Source of the DNA: Amantichitinum ursilacus
GTDB lineage: Bacteria; Pseudomonadota; Gammaproteobacteria; Burkholderiales; Chitinibacteraceae
Length of the DNA: 50,487 bases
Direction of reading: 5' to 3'
Assembly: GCF_001294205.1 (NCBI RefSeq)
Contig: NZ_LAQT01000035.1
Location: forward strand, 1 to 50,487
Within the stretch, counting starts at the first letter, position 1; each line of letters begins with the position of its first letter. Made by a program: the position numbers and the translations under genes. Below are positions 43,097 through 50,487 of this stretch, one piece after another. The notes under the pieces were generated by a model. That model was not told where the DNA came from. It worked only from the letters and a program-made list of their open reading frames with translations, and made no database searches.

Positions 43097-43644
43097 CATA
43101 GGGTGGGTCGTGACCCACCGCTCAAAGCCGCTGATGAGACCCGCGAACATTGCGTTCTTTTTGATGGCTTCGGAGGGTGGGTCATGACCCACCCTATAAA
43201 AAATGGCGCTGTCCATAGAGTGGGTCGTGACCCACCGCTCAAAGCCGCCGATGAGACCCGCGATCGTTGCGTTCTTCTTTGTGGCTTTGGAGGGTGGGTC
43301 ATAACCCACCCTATAAGAAATGGCGGTGCATAGGGTGGGTCGTGACCCACCCTATAAGAAATGGCGCTGTCCATAGGGTGGGTCGTGACCGCCGCTCAAA
43401 GCCGCCGATGAGACCCGCGATCATTGCGTTCTTCTTGATGGCTTTGGAGGGTGGGTCATGACCCACCCTATAGGAAATGGCGCTGTCCATGGGTGGGTCG
43501 TGACCCACCGCTCAAAGCCGCCGATGAGACCCGCGAACGTTGCGTTCTTCTTTGTGGCTTTGAAGGGTGGGTCATGACCCACCCTATAAGAAATGGGGCT
43601 GCCCATAGGGTGGGTCCAGACGGGGACGCCGAGTCCCACCCTAT
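43097..43644. repeat. REPIN-like tandem array H (six units)
   Basis: Units begin at 43097, 43214, 43329, 43372, 43488 and 43604. Units 1, 2, 4 and 5 are about 100 bp with hairpins at both ends; unit 3 (43329-43354) is a lone 26-bp palindrome; unit 6 is a lone hairpin with the 14-base insertion also seen in element F, but inverted. Links between units are nearly identical (AAGAAATGGCGCTGTC and variants). The inner hairpin of unit 4 has lost four bases, and unit 5 has lost AG from its end. The array starts six bases after araH and interrupts the sugar cluster. Confidence 0.9.
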
Positions 43645-43737
43645 CTGAAACGGCGCGGAGCATAGTGTGCGGCTGGGCGGAGCCCAGGGCTACACCTGAT
43701 CCTCGGCGTTTCAAACGCAGCGTAGATTAACCGGCGT

Positions 43738-43760
43738 GCCGCCCCTTCCGGGCGGCTTTT
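43738..43760 (+). terminator. Terminator-like hairpin before the SDR gene
   Basis: GCCGCCC (43738-43744) pairs perfectly with GGGCGGC (43750-43756) around CTTCC, followed by TTTT. It lies only about 10 bp before the ribosome binding site of the next gene, so it could limit read-through from araH and array H into the catabolic genes. The T tract is short. The stretch 43645-43737 shows nothing else. Confidence 0.55.
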
Positions 43761-43779
43761 CACGCCTCGGGAGTGCCGG

Positions 43780-44553
43780 ATGAACGCGAACCTGTTTGCG
43801 ACTTACCCCAGCCTGGTCGACAAGAGCGTCTTTATCAGCGGGGGCACCACCGGCATCGGCAGCGCCTTTGTCGATGCCTTTGCCCGCCAGGGCGCGCGGG
43901 TGGCGTTTATCGGCCGCAACGCCGATGCCGGCAGCACGCTGGCGGCGCAATTGTCCGAGCAGGTTTTGCATACCCCGCTGTTTATCCAGTGCGACGTGAC
44001 CGACATCAGCGCGCTGCAGGCCGCCATCGCCGCCGCGCGCGAAGCGCATGGCCCGATCACCGCGTTGATCAACAACGCCGCCAACGATGCGCGCCACACG
44101 GTGGAAGAAGTCACGGTCGAGTTCTGGGATAACGCCATGAACATCAACCTGCGCCATCAGTTTTTTGCCGCGCAAGCCGTCGCGCCCGGCATGCAACAAG
44201 CGGGCGGCGGTTCCATCATCAACCTGGGCAGCACCAGCTGGATGATCAAAGCGCCCGGCTACCCCGCCTATGCCACCGCCAAAGCCGCCATCCATGGCCT
44301 GACCCGCAGCCTGGCGCGCGAACTGGGCCCGCACAATATCCGCGTCAACGCGCTGGTGCCCGGCTGGACCATGACCGAAAAACAACTGCGCTTGTGGGTG
44401 GACGAAGCCGGCGAGCGCGAAATCGACCACAGCCAGACCCTGCCCGGCCGCGTGCGGCCCGAACACGTGGCGGCGCTGGCCTTGTTTATGGCGGCCGACG
44501 ACAGCTGCATGATCTCGGCCCAGGATTTCATTATCGACGGCGGCTGGACCTGA
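43780..44553 (+). CDS. SDR-family sugar 1-dehydrogenase (galactose or arabinose)
   Basis: 257 residues. The cofactor motif GGTTGIGSA (about 21-29), NNAAN (about 93-97) and the catalytic set Ser (LGSTSW), Tyr-x-x-x-Lys (YATAK) mark a classical short-chain dehydrogenase; IIDGGWT is the C terminus. Position between the AraFGH importer and a lactonase suggests oxidation of the sugar at C1 to an aldonolactone, the first step of the De Ley-Doudoroff route. Substrate and NAD or NADP preference cannot be read with certainty. GGGAG lies six bases before the ATG. Confidence 0.85.
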   Translation: MNANLFATYPSLVDKSVFISGGTTGIGSAFVDAFARQGARVAFIGRNADAGSTLAAQLSEQVLHTPLFIQCDVTDISALQAAIAAAREAHGPITALINNAANDARHTVEEVTVEFWDNAMNINLRHQFFAAQAVAPGMQQAGGGSIINLGSTSWMIKAPGYPAYATAKAAIHGLTRSLARELGPHNIRVNALVPGWTMTEKQLRLWVDEAGEREIDHSQTLPGRVRPEHVAALALFMAADDSCMISAQDFIIDGGWT

Positions 44554-44583
44554 TCCGCGCCGCGCAAACACGGAAGGCATCGC

Positions 44584-45489
44584 ATGAATACACCGATCAA
44601 TCATCACGCGCTGCAAAGTCTGTCGGCGGGCCAGTACAACCTGGCCGAGGGCATCATCCAGCATCCGCAAAGCGGCTTGCTGTGGTGGACCAATATCCAT
44701 GCCAAAGAACTGTGGCAGCTGGATTTGCGCACCGGCCAGCATCGCTACTGGAGCACGCCGCAGCGCGTGTGCTGCTTTGCCTTTACCCAGGATGATGACG
44801 TGCTGCTGGTGGCCTTTGATGCGGGCCTGGCGCTGTTTAACACCGCCAGCGGCGCCATCAAACGCCTGACGCCGGTGGAACCTGAAACCCCGGGCACGCG
44901 CTGCAACGATGGCCGCGTCGACCGCGCGGGCAACCTGGTGTTTGGCACCATGCACGAACGCAGCGCCGAGGCCAAAGGCCACTTCTACCGCTTTGATACC
45001 GAAAGCCGTTTGCAGCAATTAGCGCTGCCCGCCATCGCCATTTCCAACAGCCTGGCCTTCAGCCCGGACGGCGGCACGCTGTACTGGTGCGATTCGCTGC
45101 AGCACAAAATTATGCAGTGCGCCTACGACAGCGTGACCGGTGCGATTGCTGAAATCAGCGTATTCCACGACCTGGGCGATACCGTCATCGAACCCGATGG
45201 CTCCACCGTGGATGCCGCCGGCTATTTGTGGAATGCCGAATGGGCGGGCCACTGCGTTACGCGCTACGCGCCCGATGGCAGCATCGACCGCAAGATTCAT
45301 CTGCCGGTGGCGCAACCCACTTGCGTCACATTCGGCGGGCCGGAACAAAACACGTTGTTTATTACCAGCGCGCGCGCCGGTCTGGATGACGCCGCGCTGG
45401 CGCAACAGCCCGAAGCCGGTTCGGTGTTTGCGCTGGAGATTCCCGGCGTGCGCGGCCTGCCCGAAAACATCTGGTTGGGAGAAGTCTGA
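44584..45489 (+). CDS. SMP-30/gluconolaconase-family lactonase
   Basis: 301 residues forming a six-bladed propeller. Metal-binding residues can be recognised in LAEGIIQHP (Glu), RCNDGRVDRAGN (Asn), ISNSLAFSPDG (Asn) and EPDGSTVDAAGYLWNAEW (Asp). It would hydrolyse galactono- or arabinonolactone to the acid after the SDR step. It starts 30 bp after the SDR gene with GGAAGGC upstream, and its TGA overlaps the next ATG by one base, so the genes are coupled. Confidence 0.88.
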   Translation: MNTPINHHALQSLSAGQYNLAEGIIQHPQSGLLWWTNIHAKELWQLDLRTGQHRYWSTPQRVCCFAFTQDDDVLLVAFDAGLALFNTASGAIKRLTPVEPETPGTRCNDGRVDRAGNLVFGTMHERSAEAKGHFYRFDTESRLQQLALPAIAISNSLAFSPDGGTLYWCDSLQHKIMQCAYDSVTGAIAEISVFHDLGDTVIEPDGSTVDAAGYLWNAEWAGHCVTRYAPDGSIDRKIHLPVAQPTCVTFGGPEQNTLFITSARAGLDDAALAQQPEAGSVFALEIPGVRGLPENIWLGEV

Positions 45490-46406
45490 TGCCATCGGCC
45501 ACGCTGCACACCGTTACGCTGAAAAACGATCAGTTTCTGCTGGAAGTCTTGCCGCAACTGGCGGGCGGCATTGCCCGCTTTGACTGGCTGGACGGCGAAC
45601 AGGCCCAGCCGATCTTCCGCGCCCGCGCCGCCGACGCCGACGACGCCGAGCCCAATTCGCTGGCCTGCTACACCATGGTGCCGTGGTCCAACCGCATCGG
45701 CCACGGTCAGTTCCAGTTTGAGGGCCAGACTTTTACTGTGCCGCGCACGCGCGACAATGAGCGTTATCCCATCCATGGCCATGGCGCGTTTGCGCCGTGG
45801 CAGGTGGTGGCGCAAGACGCCACCTCGGTCAGCGTGAGCCAGACCTATACCGGCCCCGGCCCGTTTGCCTATCACGCCGTACAAACCTATACGCTGGATG
45901 GCCCGCGTTTGCGCATCCACGTCAGTGTCACCAACCAAAGCCCAACCACGCTGCCGTTTGGACTGGGCCTGCATCCGTTTTTTCCGCGGAGCCCCGATGT
46001 GTTGCTGCATGCGCCGGCGCAAGCGATGTGGCAAGCGGCCGAAGACGATCTGCCGCTCAGTTTGCAGCCAGTGAGCGGCGAATACGATTACCGCCTGCCG
46101 CGCGCCTTGCCGGAAACCACGCGCATCAATCATGCATTTACCGGCGCGCAAGGCGTGATCACCGTGTTCTGGCCGCGGCGCGAGCTGCACGTGGAGCTGA
46201 TGTGCGACAGCCATTACTACGTGCTGTATACGCCACCGGGCCGCGATTATTTTTGCGTTGAACCGGCCGACCACCCGGTCAATGCACTTAATTTGCCCGA
46301 TGGTCTGCACGGATTAACCGTGCTCAAACAAGGTGAAACCTTGCAGCGCGACTATGTGTTCACCGTGCGCAATGACGCATGGCATGCGACGGAGGAACGG
46401 CAATGA
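45489..46406 (+). CDS. Aldose 1-epimerase (galactose mutarotase family)
   Basis: 305 residues. It interconverts alpha and beta anomers so that the dehydrogenase is supplied with its preferred form. The signature region is VPWSNRIGHGQFQFEG with RYPIHGHGAFAPW (the catalytic His pair area, about 90-105), followed by GLGLHPFF (second His) and the late glutamate in CVEPADH. It overlaps the upstream lactonase gene by one base and the downstream SDR gene by four (ATGA), showing tight translational coupling in the cluster. Confidence 0.88.
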   Translation: MPSATLHTVTLKNDQFLLEVLPQLAGGIARFDWLDGEQAQPIFRARAADADDAEPNSLACYTMVPWSNRIGHGQFQFEGQTFTVPRTRDNERYPIHGHGAFAPWQVVAQDATSVSVSQTYTGPGPFAYHAVQTYTLDGPRLRIHVSVTNQSPTTLPFGLGLHPFFPRSPDVLLHAPAQAMWQAAEDDLPLSLQPVSGEYDYRLPRALPETTRINHAFTGAQGVITVFWPRRELHVELMCDSHYYVLYTPPGRDYFCVEPADHPVNALNLPDGLHGLTVLKQGETLQRDYVFTVRNDAWHATEERQ

Positions 46407-47167
46407 AGCGGCTGGAAGGCAAAGTGGCGCTGGTAACCGGTGCGGCGCAAGGCATCGGCGCGGCCTGCGTGCGCTTGTTTGCGCAGCACGGCGCCAAAGT
46501 GGTCATCAATGTGCGCCAGCGCGACGAACGCGCGCGCGCCTTGCTGGGCGAAGTGGGCGTGGAAAACGCGCTGATCGCCGAGGCCGACGTGGCCGACGCC
46601 GACAGCGTCAAGCGCATGGCCGACGCGGCGCTGGAACGCTTTGGCCAGGTGGATATCCTGATCAATAACGCGGGCATCAATGTCTTTAACGACCCGCTCA
46701 AACTAACCGACGACGAGTGGGAACGCTGCTTTGCCGTCGACCTGAAAGGCGCGTGGCACTGTGCGCAAGCGCTGCTGCCGCACATGCTGGCGCGCGGCTA
46801 CGGCAACATCGTCAATATCGCCTCGGTGCATGGCCACAAGATTATTCCGGGCGCGTTTCCCTACCCCGTGGCCAAGCATGGCTTGATTGGGCTGACCAAA
46901 GCGCTGGGCATTCAATATGCGGCGCAAGGCATCCGCGTTAATTCGGTGTCGCCGGGTTTGATCCTGACGCCGCTGGCCGAAGACTGGCTGGCCACGCTCA
47001 GCCCGGCCGAGCGCCAGCGCCAGACCGATCTGTTGCCGTGCAAACGCATCGGCGAGCCCGAAGAAGTGGCGTATACCGCGCTGTTTTTAGCCAGCGACGA
47101 AGCGCGTTTTATCAATGCCACCGACATCCTGATCGATGGCGGCCGCAGCCAGCTGTATCACGAATAA
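46403..47167 (+). CDS. Second SDR-family oxidoreductase of the sugar cluster
   Basis: 254 residues. The motif TGAAQGIGAA (about 12-21), NNAGIN (about 87-92) and the catalytic Ser (IASVHGH) and YPVAK define a classical SDR. It is only distantly similar to the first SDR of the cluster. It might oxidise another sugar, or act on a keto-deoxy acid intermediate; the substrate cannot be read from the sequence. The ATG at 46403, eight codons inside the open frame, is chosen because GGAGG precedes it by eight bases and it gives the usual start KRLEGKVALVTG. Confidence 0.85.
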   Translation: MKRLEGKVALVTGAAQGIGAACVRLFAQHGAKVVINVRQRDERARALLGEVGVENALIAEADVADADSVKRMADAALERFGQVDILINNAGINVFNDPLKLTDDEWERCFAVDLKGAWHCAQALLPHMLARGYGNIVNIASVHGHKIIPGAFPYPVAKHGLIGLTKALGIQYAAQGIRVNSVSPGLILTPLAEDWLATLSPAERQRQTDLLPCKRIGEPEEVAYTALFLASDEARFINATDILIDGGRSQLYHE

Positions 47168-47183
47168 CCCGCAAAGGACCGCC

Positions 47184-47816
47184 ATGACCTGGCCCACCGC
47201 CCTGCCCCTGATCGCCATCCTGCGCGGCATTACGCCGCCCGAAGCGCTGGACCACGTCGGTGCGTTGATCGACGCCGGCTTTGACGCGATCGAGATTCCG
47301 CTTAATTCGCCCGACTGGGCCATCAGTCTGCGCAGCGTGGTGGCCGCATTCAGCGAGCAAGCGTTGATTGGCGGCGGTACGGTGTTGCAGCCGCAGTATG
47401 TGGAGCAACTGGCCGAACTGGGCGGCAAGCTGATCGTGACGCCCAACACCAATCCGGCCGTGATTCGCCGCGCCGTTGAGCTGGGCCAGGTTGTGGCTGC
47501 AGGCGTGGCCACGCCCACGGAATGCTTTGCCGCGCTGGAGGCAGGCGCGCACACGCTGAAGGTGTTTCCGGCCGGTTCGTTCGGCCCCGATTACATCAAG
47601 GCCGTGCGCGCCGTATTGCCCGCTGGCACGCCGGTGATGGCTGTGGGCGGCGTTACGCCGCTTAACCTGAAAGACTATCTGCGCGCCGGTTGCATTGGCG
47701 CTGGGCTGGGCAGCGATCTGTACAAGCCGGGCCAGCCGGTCAGCCGCACCAGCAGCCAGGCGCGTGACTTTATTGCGGCTTATCAGGCCGCCACCGGGGA
47801 CATCACTCGACCATGA
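47184..47816 (+). CDS. dgoA: 2-dehydro-3-deoxy-6-phosphogalactonate aldolase
   Basis: 210 residues. It cleaves 2-keto-3-deoxy-6-phosphogalactonate to pyruvate and glyceraldehyde 3-phosphate. The Schiff-base lysine is Lys126 ([13 protein letters not shown]), the catalytic glutamate is Glu37 (IEIPLNSP), and the phosphate site is [19 protein letters not shown] is the family start. AAAGGA precedes the ATG. The stop codon overlaps the start of dgoD by four bases. Confidence 0.93.
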   Translation: MTWPTALPLIAILRGITPPEALDHVGALIDAGFDAIEIPLNSPDWAISLRSVVAAFSEQALIGGGTVLQPQYVEQLAELGGKLIVTPNTNPAVIRRAVELGQVVAAGVATPTECFAALEAGAHTLKVFPAGSFGPDYIKAVRAVLPAGTPVMAVGGVTPLNLKDYLRAGCIGAGLGSDLYKPGQPVSRTSSQARDFIAAYQAATGDITRP

Positions 47817-48961
47817 AAATTACCCGCATCACCACCTACCGTGTACCGCCGCGCTGGATGTTTTTGAAGATTGAAACCGACGAAGGCATCGTCGGCTGGG
47901 GCGAGCCGGTGCTGGAAGGCCGCGCCAAAACGGTGGAAGCCGCCGTGCACGAAATGAGCGAATACCTGATCGGGCAAGACCCGGCGCGCATCAATGATTT
48001 GTGGCAAGTGCTGTACCGCGCGGGCTTTTATCGCGGCGGCGGCATCTTGATGAGCGCGATTGCCGGCATTGACCAGGCGCTGTGGGATATCAAAGGCAAA
48101 GCGCTGGGTGTGCCGGTATACCAGTTGCTGGGTGGGCTGGTGCGTGATCGCGTCAAAACCTATAGCTGGGTGGGCGGCGACCGGCCCGCGGACATCATTC
48201 GCGATATCCAGGCGCGTGTGGATGTGGGCTTTGACACCTTCAAGATGAATGGCTGCGAAGAACTGGCCGTCATCGACAACAGCCGCGCCATTGATGCGGC
48301 CGTGCGCAAAGTGGCGGAAATCCGCGAGGCGTTTGGCAACAAGATCGAGTTCGGCCTTGATTTTCATGGCCGCGTTACCGCGCCGATGGCGCGCGTGCTG
48401 ATCAAGGAACTAGAGCCGTACCGGCCGCTGTTTATTGAAGAACCGGTGCTGGCCGAACAAGCCGAGTACTACCCCAAACTGGCGGCGCAAACGCATATTC
48501 CGCTGGCGGCCGGCGAGCGGATGTATTCGCGCTTCGAATTCAAGAATGTCTTGGCGGCGGGCGGCTTGTCGATTCTGCAGCCCGATTTGTCGCACGCGGG
48601 CGGCATTACCGAATGCATGAAAATCGCCAGCATGGCCGAAGCCTACGACGTGGCACTAGCGCCGCATTGCCCGCTGGGGCCGATTGCGCTGGCGGCGTGC
48701 CTGCAGGTGGACTTTGTGTCGTGGAATGCATTTATCCAGGAACAGAGCATGGGCATCCACTACAACAAGGGCGGCGAAGTGCTGGATTACGTGCTGAACA
48801 AAGCCGACTTCGCGCTGGAGAACGGCCATATCAAGCCGTTTACCAAGCCGGGCCTGGGCGTGGAACTGGATGAAGCGCTGATCATTGAGCGCAGCAAAAA
48901 TGCCCCGGACTGGCGTAATCCGCTGTGGCGGCATGCGGATGGCAGCGTGGCGGAATGGTGA
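47813..48961 (+). CDS. dgoD: D-galactonate dehydratase
   Basis: 382 residues, the same length as E. coli DgoD and with the catalytic positions conserved: Asp183 and His185 (LDFHGR), Glu209 (IEEP), Glu235 (AGERM) and His285 (APHCPLGP). It belongs to the enolase superfamily (mandelate racemase group, magnesium-dependent) and converts D-galactonate to 2-keto-3-deoxygalactonate. This assignment anchors the whole cluster as a galactonate pathway. It is the last gene of the run; only a weak stem, AAATGC/GCATTT (49001-49017), follows, and no strong terminator is seen before 49174. Confidence 0.95.
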   Translation: MKITRITTYRVPPRWMFLKIETDEGIVGWGEPVLEGRAKTVEAAVHEMSEYLIGQDPARINDLWQVLYRAGFYRGGGILMSAIAGIDQALWDIKGKALGVPVYQLLGGLVRDRVKTYSWVGGDRPADIIRDIQARVDVGFDTFKMNGCEELAVIDNSRAIDAAVRKVAEIREAFGNKIEFGLDFHGRVTAPMARVLIKELEPYRPLFIEEPVLAEQAEYYPKLAAQTHIPLAAGERMYSRFEFKNVLAAGGLSILQPDLSHAGGITECMKIASMAEAYDVALAPHCPLGPIALAACLQVDFVSWNAFIQEQSMGIHYNKGGEVLDYVLNKADFALENGHIKPFTKPGLGVELDEALIIERSKNAPDWRNPLWRHADGSVAEW

Positions 48962-49173
48962 GTTGCACCGGGGTGTAAAGCGAGGCTGCAGCAGCGTTTG
49001 AAATGCCATTAGCATTTTCTGATAGACCCTGACACGGTGTGATACGCGGTGATACCGGCGATTTTGTGCCAGTTATCGCCGCTTTTATCCGCCTGGCTGT
49101 CTTACAGCTTGCAGCCAACGCGCTCTTGATATTGTTGTGACCCACAACACAACAAGAATCTGCCGGAGCGCGC

Positions 49174-50229
49174 GTGACCACTCGCCCCATTTCTGTCCTT
49201 TACATGCTGTCGTGGCTACTGCCTCTGCTGGCCCTGTTTGGCATGCTGGCCGGCGGCATCGCCAGCTTTAGCCTGCCGCTGTTTGCCTTTGTACTGCTGC
49301 CGCTGGGCGACTGGCTGGTGGGCCGCGCCCCGCGCTTGCCGCACCATGTGGAAAGCTCGGGCTCGCAATATATCCTCGAAGCGTTTGTACCGTTATGCGT
49401 GGGCGTGCTGGTGATCGGCGTGCTGTCGGCGCGGCACTGGACGGCGCTGGAATGGGTGGGCAATACGCTGGCGCTGGGCATCCAGGCGGGCGTGGGCCTG
49501 GCCGCATCGCACGAACTGGGCCATAGCCCTGGCTGGCTGCAGCGCAAACTGTCGCGCTTGCTGGTGTGGACGTCCTGCTACGGTCATTACCACGTCGAAC
49601 ATCTGCACGGCCATCACGTCTGGCTGGGCACGCCGCATGACCCGTGCACGGCGCGGCGCGGCCAGACTTTTTATCGCTTCTGGCGGCAGGCGGTGACCGG
49701 CAGCTTTCGCTGCGCATGGCAGCACGAATCCCAACGACTGATGAAGCTGCGCTTGCCCGATTGGCACTGGCGCAATGAAGTGCTGCTGGGCGTAACCATC
49801 AGCGTGGGCTTGCTGGCGGCGGCATATTACTTTGCCGGCCTGGCCGGCGCGATGACGTTTATCGTGCAGGCGGTGGTGGGGTTTTCGTTGCTGGAAGCGG
49901 TGCAATACATCGAGCATTACGGCCTGATGCGGGCGCAACGCGCCGACGGCGGCTTTGAGCGCGCCACGGCGGCGCATAGCTGGAGCAGCAATTTCCGGCT
50001 GAGCAACTATCTGATGTTTGAACTGCAACGCCACGCCGACCACCACGTCCGCCCGGGCGCACCCTTTGCCACGCTGGGCGACCAGGCCGAATCGCCGATG
50101 CTGCCGGGGAGCTATCCGATGATGATTTTGCTGGCGCTGGTGCCGGTGGCGTGGTTTCGGGTGATGCATCCGCGGCTGGATCGGCATTATCACAATGTGT
50201 CGACGCAGCGGGGGGTTTTGTCGGCGTAG
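49174..50229 (+). CDS. AlkB-like membrane di-iron hydroxylase
   Basis: 351 residues. About six membrane segments carry the histidine clusters of the integral-membrane alkane hydroxylase/xylene monooxygenase family: HELGHS (113-118), EHLHGHH (142-148), QYIEHYG (244-250) and LQRHADHH (284-291). These bind the di-iron centre. HELGHS has Ser where most AlkB have Lys. No rubredoxin or rubredoxin reductase gene is adjacent. The substrate could be an alkane, a fatty acid or an aromatic side chain. The start is the GTG at 49174, with GGAG six bases upstream. Confidence 0.87.
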   Translation: MTTRPISVLYMLSWLLPLLALFGMLAGGIASFSLPLFAFVLLPLGDWLVGRAPRLPHHVESSGSQYILEAFVPLCVGVLVIGVLSARHWTALEWVGNTLALGIQAGVGLAASHELGHSPGWLQRKLSRLLVWTSCYGHYHVEHLHGHHVWLGTPHDPCTARRGQTFYRFWRQAVTGSFRCAWQHESQRLMKLRLPDWHWRNEVLLGVTISVGLLAAAYYFAGLAGAMTFIVQAVVGFSLLEAVQYIEHYGLMRAQRADGGFERATAAHSWSSNFRLSNYLMFELQRHADHHVRPGAPFATLGDQAESPMLPGSYPMMILLALVPVAWFRVMHPRLDRHYHNVSTQRGVLSA

Positions 50230-50308
50230 TGGGTTGGCGGGGCGGCGTTGTTTGGGGGTGTTGGGGCTGGGTGGGTGTTAGAGGTGGGGGTTTGTTGGGG
50301 CTGTAGTG
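50206..50308 (+). other. G-rich tract with quadruplex potential
   Basis: The plus strand has repeated runs of three to five G separated by short, mostly T-containing loops, beginning in the last codons of the AlkB-like gene and running to the microsatellite. There are at least eight such runs. This spacing can form G-quadruplexes in DNA or in the mRNA 3' end. No gene is recognisable here. Confidence 0.7.
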
Positions 50309-50310
50309 TT

Positions 50311-50418
<108 letters not shown>

Positions 50419-50487
50419 GGCGAACGGGCCTTTAACCGCTTGAGCCTGCGGCGCATGTTTTGATACCCGGGGGTGCCCGGGAGCACG

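Noticed and set aside
43103-43333. Open frames across the repeats encoding peptides of the VGHDPP...THP type
   Set aside because: They arise on both strands from the hairpin sequence itself, recur at every element, lack ribosome binding sites, and unit lengths of 116 and 158 bp break the frame.
43097-43644. Regularly spaced palindromes resembling a CRISPR array
   Set aside because: The segments between palindromes are copies of each other, not unique spacers; the hairpins come in inverted pairs; and there are no cas genes in the window.

Overview
The window looks like chromosomal DNA of a GC-rich (roughly 60 %) betaproteobacterium. The gene set (HrpA, RdgC, class I PHA synthase, zinc-ribbon thioredoxin TrxC, PBP7-type endopeptidase, a tRNA-Val/tRNA-Asp pair) fits Neisseriales or Burkholderiales; a Chromobacteriaceae-like host is my inference, not something the sequence proves. 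There is no transposase, integrase or phage gene. The left end lies inside a tRNA-Asp tail that recurs at 386-402, and the right end is a hexanucleotide microsatellite, so the window may be a contig bounded by repeats.

Layout. 1-402: tail of a tRNA-Asp, its terminator, then a promoter with tRNA-Val(UAC) and tRNA-Asp(GUC). 670-7206: a membrane PAS protein, hrpA, and convergent sseA. 7392-10463 (minus strand): phaC then phaA, for polyhydroxyalkanoate synthesis. 10686-13312: pbpG, trxC, rdgC. 13669-18387: a marR-nodT-emrA-emrB multidrug efflux operon. 18468-23630 (minus strand): a chaperone-usher fimbrial operon in the order pilin, chaperone, usher, tip adhesin, with a possible attenuator in its leader. 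24080-29832: a receiver-TPR protein, a divergent LysR/quinone oxidoreductase pair and a chemoreceptor. 29973-36490: small stress, envelope and transport genes (PRC-barrel, GNAT, cytochrome b561, ZntB, an unknown membrane protein, a LysR regulator, a small secreted protein). 36773-48961: a GcvA-type LysR regulator divergent from a complete sugar-acid cluster. 49174-50229: an AlkB-like membrane di-iron hydroxylase. 50206-50418: a G-rich tract and 18 hexamer repeats.

The sugar cluster reads as a De Ley-Doudoroff route. AraFGH imports arabinose or galactose; an aldose 1-epimerase interconverts anomers; an SDR oxidises the sugar to its lactone; an SMP-30 lactonase opens it; DgoD dehydrates the acid; DgoK phosphorylates the 2-keto-3-deoxy acid; DgoA cleaves it to pyruvate and glyceraldehyde 3-phosphate. 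A second SDR of unclear role sits in the same run of genes.

The most unusual content is a family of REPIN-like palindromic elements at 1945, 6075, 6255, 11726, 32080, 36184, 40156 and 43097. Each complete element has a terminal hairpin GGTGGGTC-NN-GACCCACC at both ends, flanked by CATA and CTATG, an internal CAAAGCC/GGCTTTG pairing and, in most copies, a third central hairpin whose sequence changes while its pairing is kept. The central dinucleotide of the terminal hairpins varies freely. Nearly all loci start within 6-40 bp of a stop codon. Some copies have expanded into arrays (32080-32332 and 43097-43644), and one duplication carries the last codons of hrpA with it. No mobilising enzyme lies in the window.
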